In this document: positions 62,375 through 64,000 of the stretch, piece by piece
Numbering within the stretch: the first letter of the stretch is position 1
Layout of the letters: each line of letters starts with the position of its first letter
Assembly (NCBI RefSeq): GCF_001280065.1
Contig: NZ_LGEA01000173.1
Location: 1-64,000 of the forward strand
Direction of reading: 5' to 3'
Source: Streptomyces sp. NRRL B-1140
GTDB lineage: Bacteria; Actinomycetota; Actinomycetes; Streptomycetales; Streptomycetaceae
DNA: 64,000 nt
Made by a program: the position numbers and the translations under genes
Notes under the pieces: model-generated
The model's input: the letters and a program-made list of their open reading frames with translations, nothing else
What the model was told of the DNA's origin: nothing
Database searches by the model: none

Positions 62375-62464
62375 GTCCAGCCTCCGTCCGGTCTCCGAAG
62401 CTTTGGGGAGCCGAAGGGTAGCGGCGCAGTGTGAGACGAGTCTGAGAAGCCGCCTGGCGCGCTG

Positions 62465-63307
62465 TCAGTCGACGAACAGCCCCCGCGCCGCCGCCTTCGC
62501 GTCGAACTCCTCCAGGCGGGCCTGGGCCTGGGGCAGGTCGTCGCACATGGCCTCGAGCAGGACCCGGCCGAGCAGCATCGGCGCACAGGCCGTGTCGAAG
62601 GCGAGGCCGGTGCCGACGGCGGCGGGGAGCAACAGGTCGGACACCTTGGCGACGGGCGCGAAGGCGGAGTCGGCGACCGTGACGACGGTCAGCCCGGCCT
62701 CCTTGGCGTAGCCGAGGGCGTCGACGACCTCGCGGGGGTGCCGGGGCAGCGCGAAACAGAGCAGTGCGCTCGCGCCGGCCCGGACGGCGGCGTCGATGCG
62801 GTCCTGGAGCATCGTGCCGCCCTCGCCGAGCAGCCGTACGTCGGGGTGGACCTTGGCGGCGAAGTAGGCGAAGCCGTGTGCCTGAGCGGCGGCGGCCCGC
62901 AGACCGAGGACGAGGAGGGGGCGGGAGGCCGCGAGGAGGCGTCCCGCGCGCTGCACGGGCGCGGGGTCGGCCAGCATGTCCGCCAGGTGCCGCAGGTTCG
63001 CGATCTCGGCCTCGACGGCCTGCTGGTACTCGTTGTGGGCCGCGGTCTCCTCGGCGGGTTCGACGGGGGCCACCTCCCGCAGATGGCGCCGCAGGGCGGG
63101 ATAGCCGTCGAAGCCCAGGGCGACGGCGAAGCGGGTCACGGACGGCTGGCTGACCCCGGCCAGCTCGGCGAGCTCCACGCTCGACAGGAACGGCACGTCG
63201 GCGGCGCGCCGCACCATGCTGTGCGCGATGCGCCGCTGGGTCGGCGTCAGCCGGTGGCCCTCGAAGAGTGCCTGCAGCCGCGCGGCAGGGCTGTCGGTCA
63301 CGCTCAT
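62465..63307 (-). CDS. MurR/RpiR family transcriptional regulator
   Basis: A 280-residue regulator. The N-terminal HTH_6 domain reads RLTPTQRRIAHSMVRRAADV and SSVELAELAGVSQPSVTRFA. The C-terminal SIS domain (about 125-250) has LLVLGLRAAAAQAHGFAYFA and SALLCFALPRHPREVVDAL, which binds a phosphosugar or other acidic metabolite. The ATG is at 63305-63307. An inverted repeat upstream (63344-63363) may be its own operator. Being close to the hut operon it could regulate histidine use, but RpiR regulators more often answer to sugars. Confidence 0.88.
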   Translation of the reverse strand: MSVTDSPAARLQALFEGHRLTPTQRRIAHSMVRRAADVPFLSSVELAELAGVSQPSVTRFAVALGFDGYPALRRHLREVAPVEPAEETAAHNEYQQAVEAEIANLRHLADMLADPAPVQRAGRLLAASRPLLVLGLRAAAAQAHGFAYFAAKVHPDVRLLGEGGTMLQDRIDAAVRAGASALLCFALPRHPREVVDALGYAKEAGLTVVTVADSAFAPVAKVSDLLLPAAVGTGLAFDTACAPMLLGRVLLEAMCDDLPQAQARLEEFDAKAAARGLFVD

Positions 63308-63343
63308 GACGTGCTCCCCCTCGCCTATTCAGTAGCTGAGGAT

Positions 63344-63363
63344 TCTGCATGAGCATATGCAGA
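63344..63363. promoter_or_regulatory. Inverted repeat upstream of the RpiR regulator gene
   Basis: TCTGCAT (63344-63350) and ATGCAGA (63357-63363) are perfect 7-bp arms with a 6-base spacer, 37 bases before the start codon. Confidence 0.5.
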
Positions 63364-63693
63364 GCGGCAAGCCGGACCGGTGGCCTCGGCCTGCTCAAGC
63401 CTTAGGGGGCTCCCGTCGGTGGAGCCCTCGGCCGCCGCGCCAGTGAGCGGATCGCCATGGGACGTGTGCGGGGTGGCCACCGTGTGCCGTAGGGGTCACC
63501 GCCCGGGCACGGCGATCCGGTCGAACCAGAAGACCGAGGGCGGACACGGCTCGGGCGAGTGGGTCGTCCTCGGAGCCGTCGAGGGCCCGGGCTTCCGGGC
63601 ACTACGGTCAAACGGCCCCGCGGTGTGCCCCCGCCCCAGCAGGGGACGAGGGCGCCTGCGCGTACTCGCCGTGCGAGCTCGACGGCGTTCGGG
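63364..63693. other. Intergenic region between the RpiR gene and a secreted protein gene
   Basis: About 330 bases with no gene I can support. There is a 7-bp hairpin (GGGCTCC at 63407-63413 with GGAGCCC at 63421-63427) that may end the transcript of the secreted protein gene. A plus-strand open frame crossing this region into the next gene is antisense and lacks a family match. Confidence 0.4.
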
Positions 63694-64000
63694 CTACTGC
63701 ACGTCCACGAAGTCGCCGGTCGCCACGGCGGCCGGGGTCGTGGTGGTGCCCGCGAAGTTCCAGCGCCAGTAGCCGTCCTCGGACGCGAGGGCCGTGGTCG
63801 TCAGGTTGCCGGTACTGCTGGTGTACACGGTCTTGACCGTGGTGTAGGTCGTGGCACCTGCCTTGCGGAACTGGAGCTTGACCGGCTGGTTGGTGTAGCC
63901 CCGGTAGTCGAGCGTGTCCCAGTTGGCCCGGCTGAGCTTGCCGGTGATCGTGAGGGTCTTGCCCTTGACGACCGGTTCGGGACTCGCGTTGACGGCCAGC
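63694..64000 (-). CDS. Secreted beta-rich protein, C-terminal part only
   Basis: The last 102 codons before a TAG at 63694-63696; the gene continues past the right edge. The visible part reads [40 protein letters not shown] and [20 protein letters not shown], ending GDFVDVQ. This is an immunoglobulin-like beta repeat common at the end of secreted Streptomyces proteins, sometimes annotated as calcium-binding. No catalytic residue can be seen in this part. Full identity needs the missing 5' portion. Confidence 0.7.
   Translation of the reverse strand, partial: LAVNASPEPVVKGKTLTITGKLSRANWDTLDYRGYTNQPVKLQFRKAGATTYTTVKTVYTSSTGNLTTTALASEDGYWRWNFAGTTTTPAAVATGDFVDVQ

Noticed and set aside
63380..63772. 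A 130-residue plus-strand open frame at the right end
   Set aside because: It runs antisense into the secreted protein gene, lacks a ribosome-binding site and family match, and has poor codon bias.

Overview
The window is chromosomal DNA of a Streptomyces species or very close relative. It is very GC-rich with strong G/C third-codon bias, many GTG and some TTG starts, a WhiB regulator, coenzyme F420 genes, six LytR-CpsA-Psr (LCP) proteins, and a gene order that I recall as that of the Streptomyces coelicolor SCO3023 to SCO3078 region. No rRNA, tRNA, CRISPR array, insertion sequence or prophage was seen. The gene content is mostly core genome; the less ordinary material is regulatory or lies in duplicated and degenerate paralogues.

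Layout. 1-6306 (mostly minus strand): start of ahcY, a cation diffusion facilitator, then a mannose-phosphate block (manA, SIS-domain protein, Trm112-like protein, phosphomannomutase manB, DUF3499). 6602-12749: a degenerate zincin, a secreted DUF5719 protein coupled to a 1222-residue membrane glycosyltransferase, and whiB. 13226-17287 (plus strand): a cysteine-rich leader peptide, cysteine dioxygenase, the F420 genes fbiA and fbiB, and an AlkA-like glycosylase. 17452-33031: mannose-1-phosphate guanylyltransferase-like protein, secreted amidase, TIGR03089 protein, six LCP genes, a GT2 glycosyltransferase and a thioesterase: a cell-envelope assembly region. 33092-39261: Cys-rich copper-storage-like protein, phospholipase D-type synthase, acyl-CoA dehydrogenase, UDP-glucose dehydrogenase, CGNR regulator and two VOC proteins. 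39302-45563: a dipeptidase pseudoenzyme, a MerR/ene-reductase pair, a working dipeptidase coupled to purE and purK, and GtrA. 45607-54599: two-component system, peptide transporter, two secreted or surface proteins, and a sigma-factor partner-switch module (ATPase anti-sigma, STAS antagonist, SigB/F-type sigma). 54681-64000: histidine-degradation operon (hutU, M20 hydrolase, hutF, hutI), a PLP decarboxylase, a membrane protein, an RpiR regulator and the end of a secreted protein gene.

Much of the first 45 kb follows the same order as the Mycobacterium tuberculosis block from about Rv3255c to Rv3277 (manA, SIS protein, manB, DUF3499, zincin, whiB2, fbiA, fbiB, sugar nucleotidyltransferase, LCP protein, TIGR03089, fadE25, purE, purK, GtrA), so this is an old actinobacterial neighbourhood joining GDP-mannose supply, F420, a WhiB switch and wall-polymer attachment.

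The points most worth a second look are a 30-codon leader ending in a run of cysteine codons just before cysteine dioxygenase, a dipeptidase paralogue that has lost every metal ligand beside an intact copy, a duplicated LCP pair that also copied its promoter, a two-turn repeat array upstream of a response regulator, and a SigB-type promoter in front of an anti-sigma antagonist.
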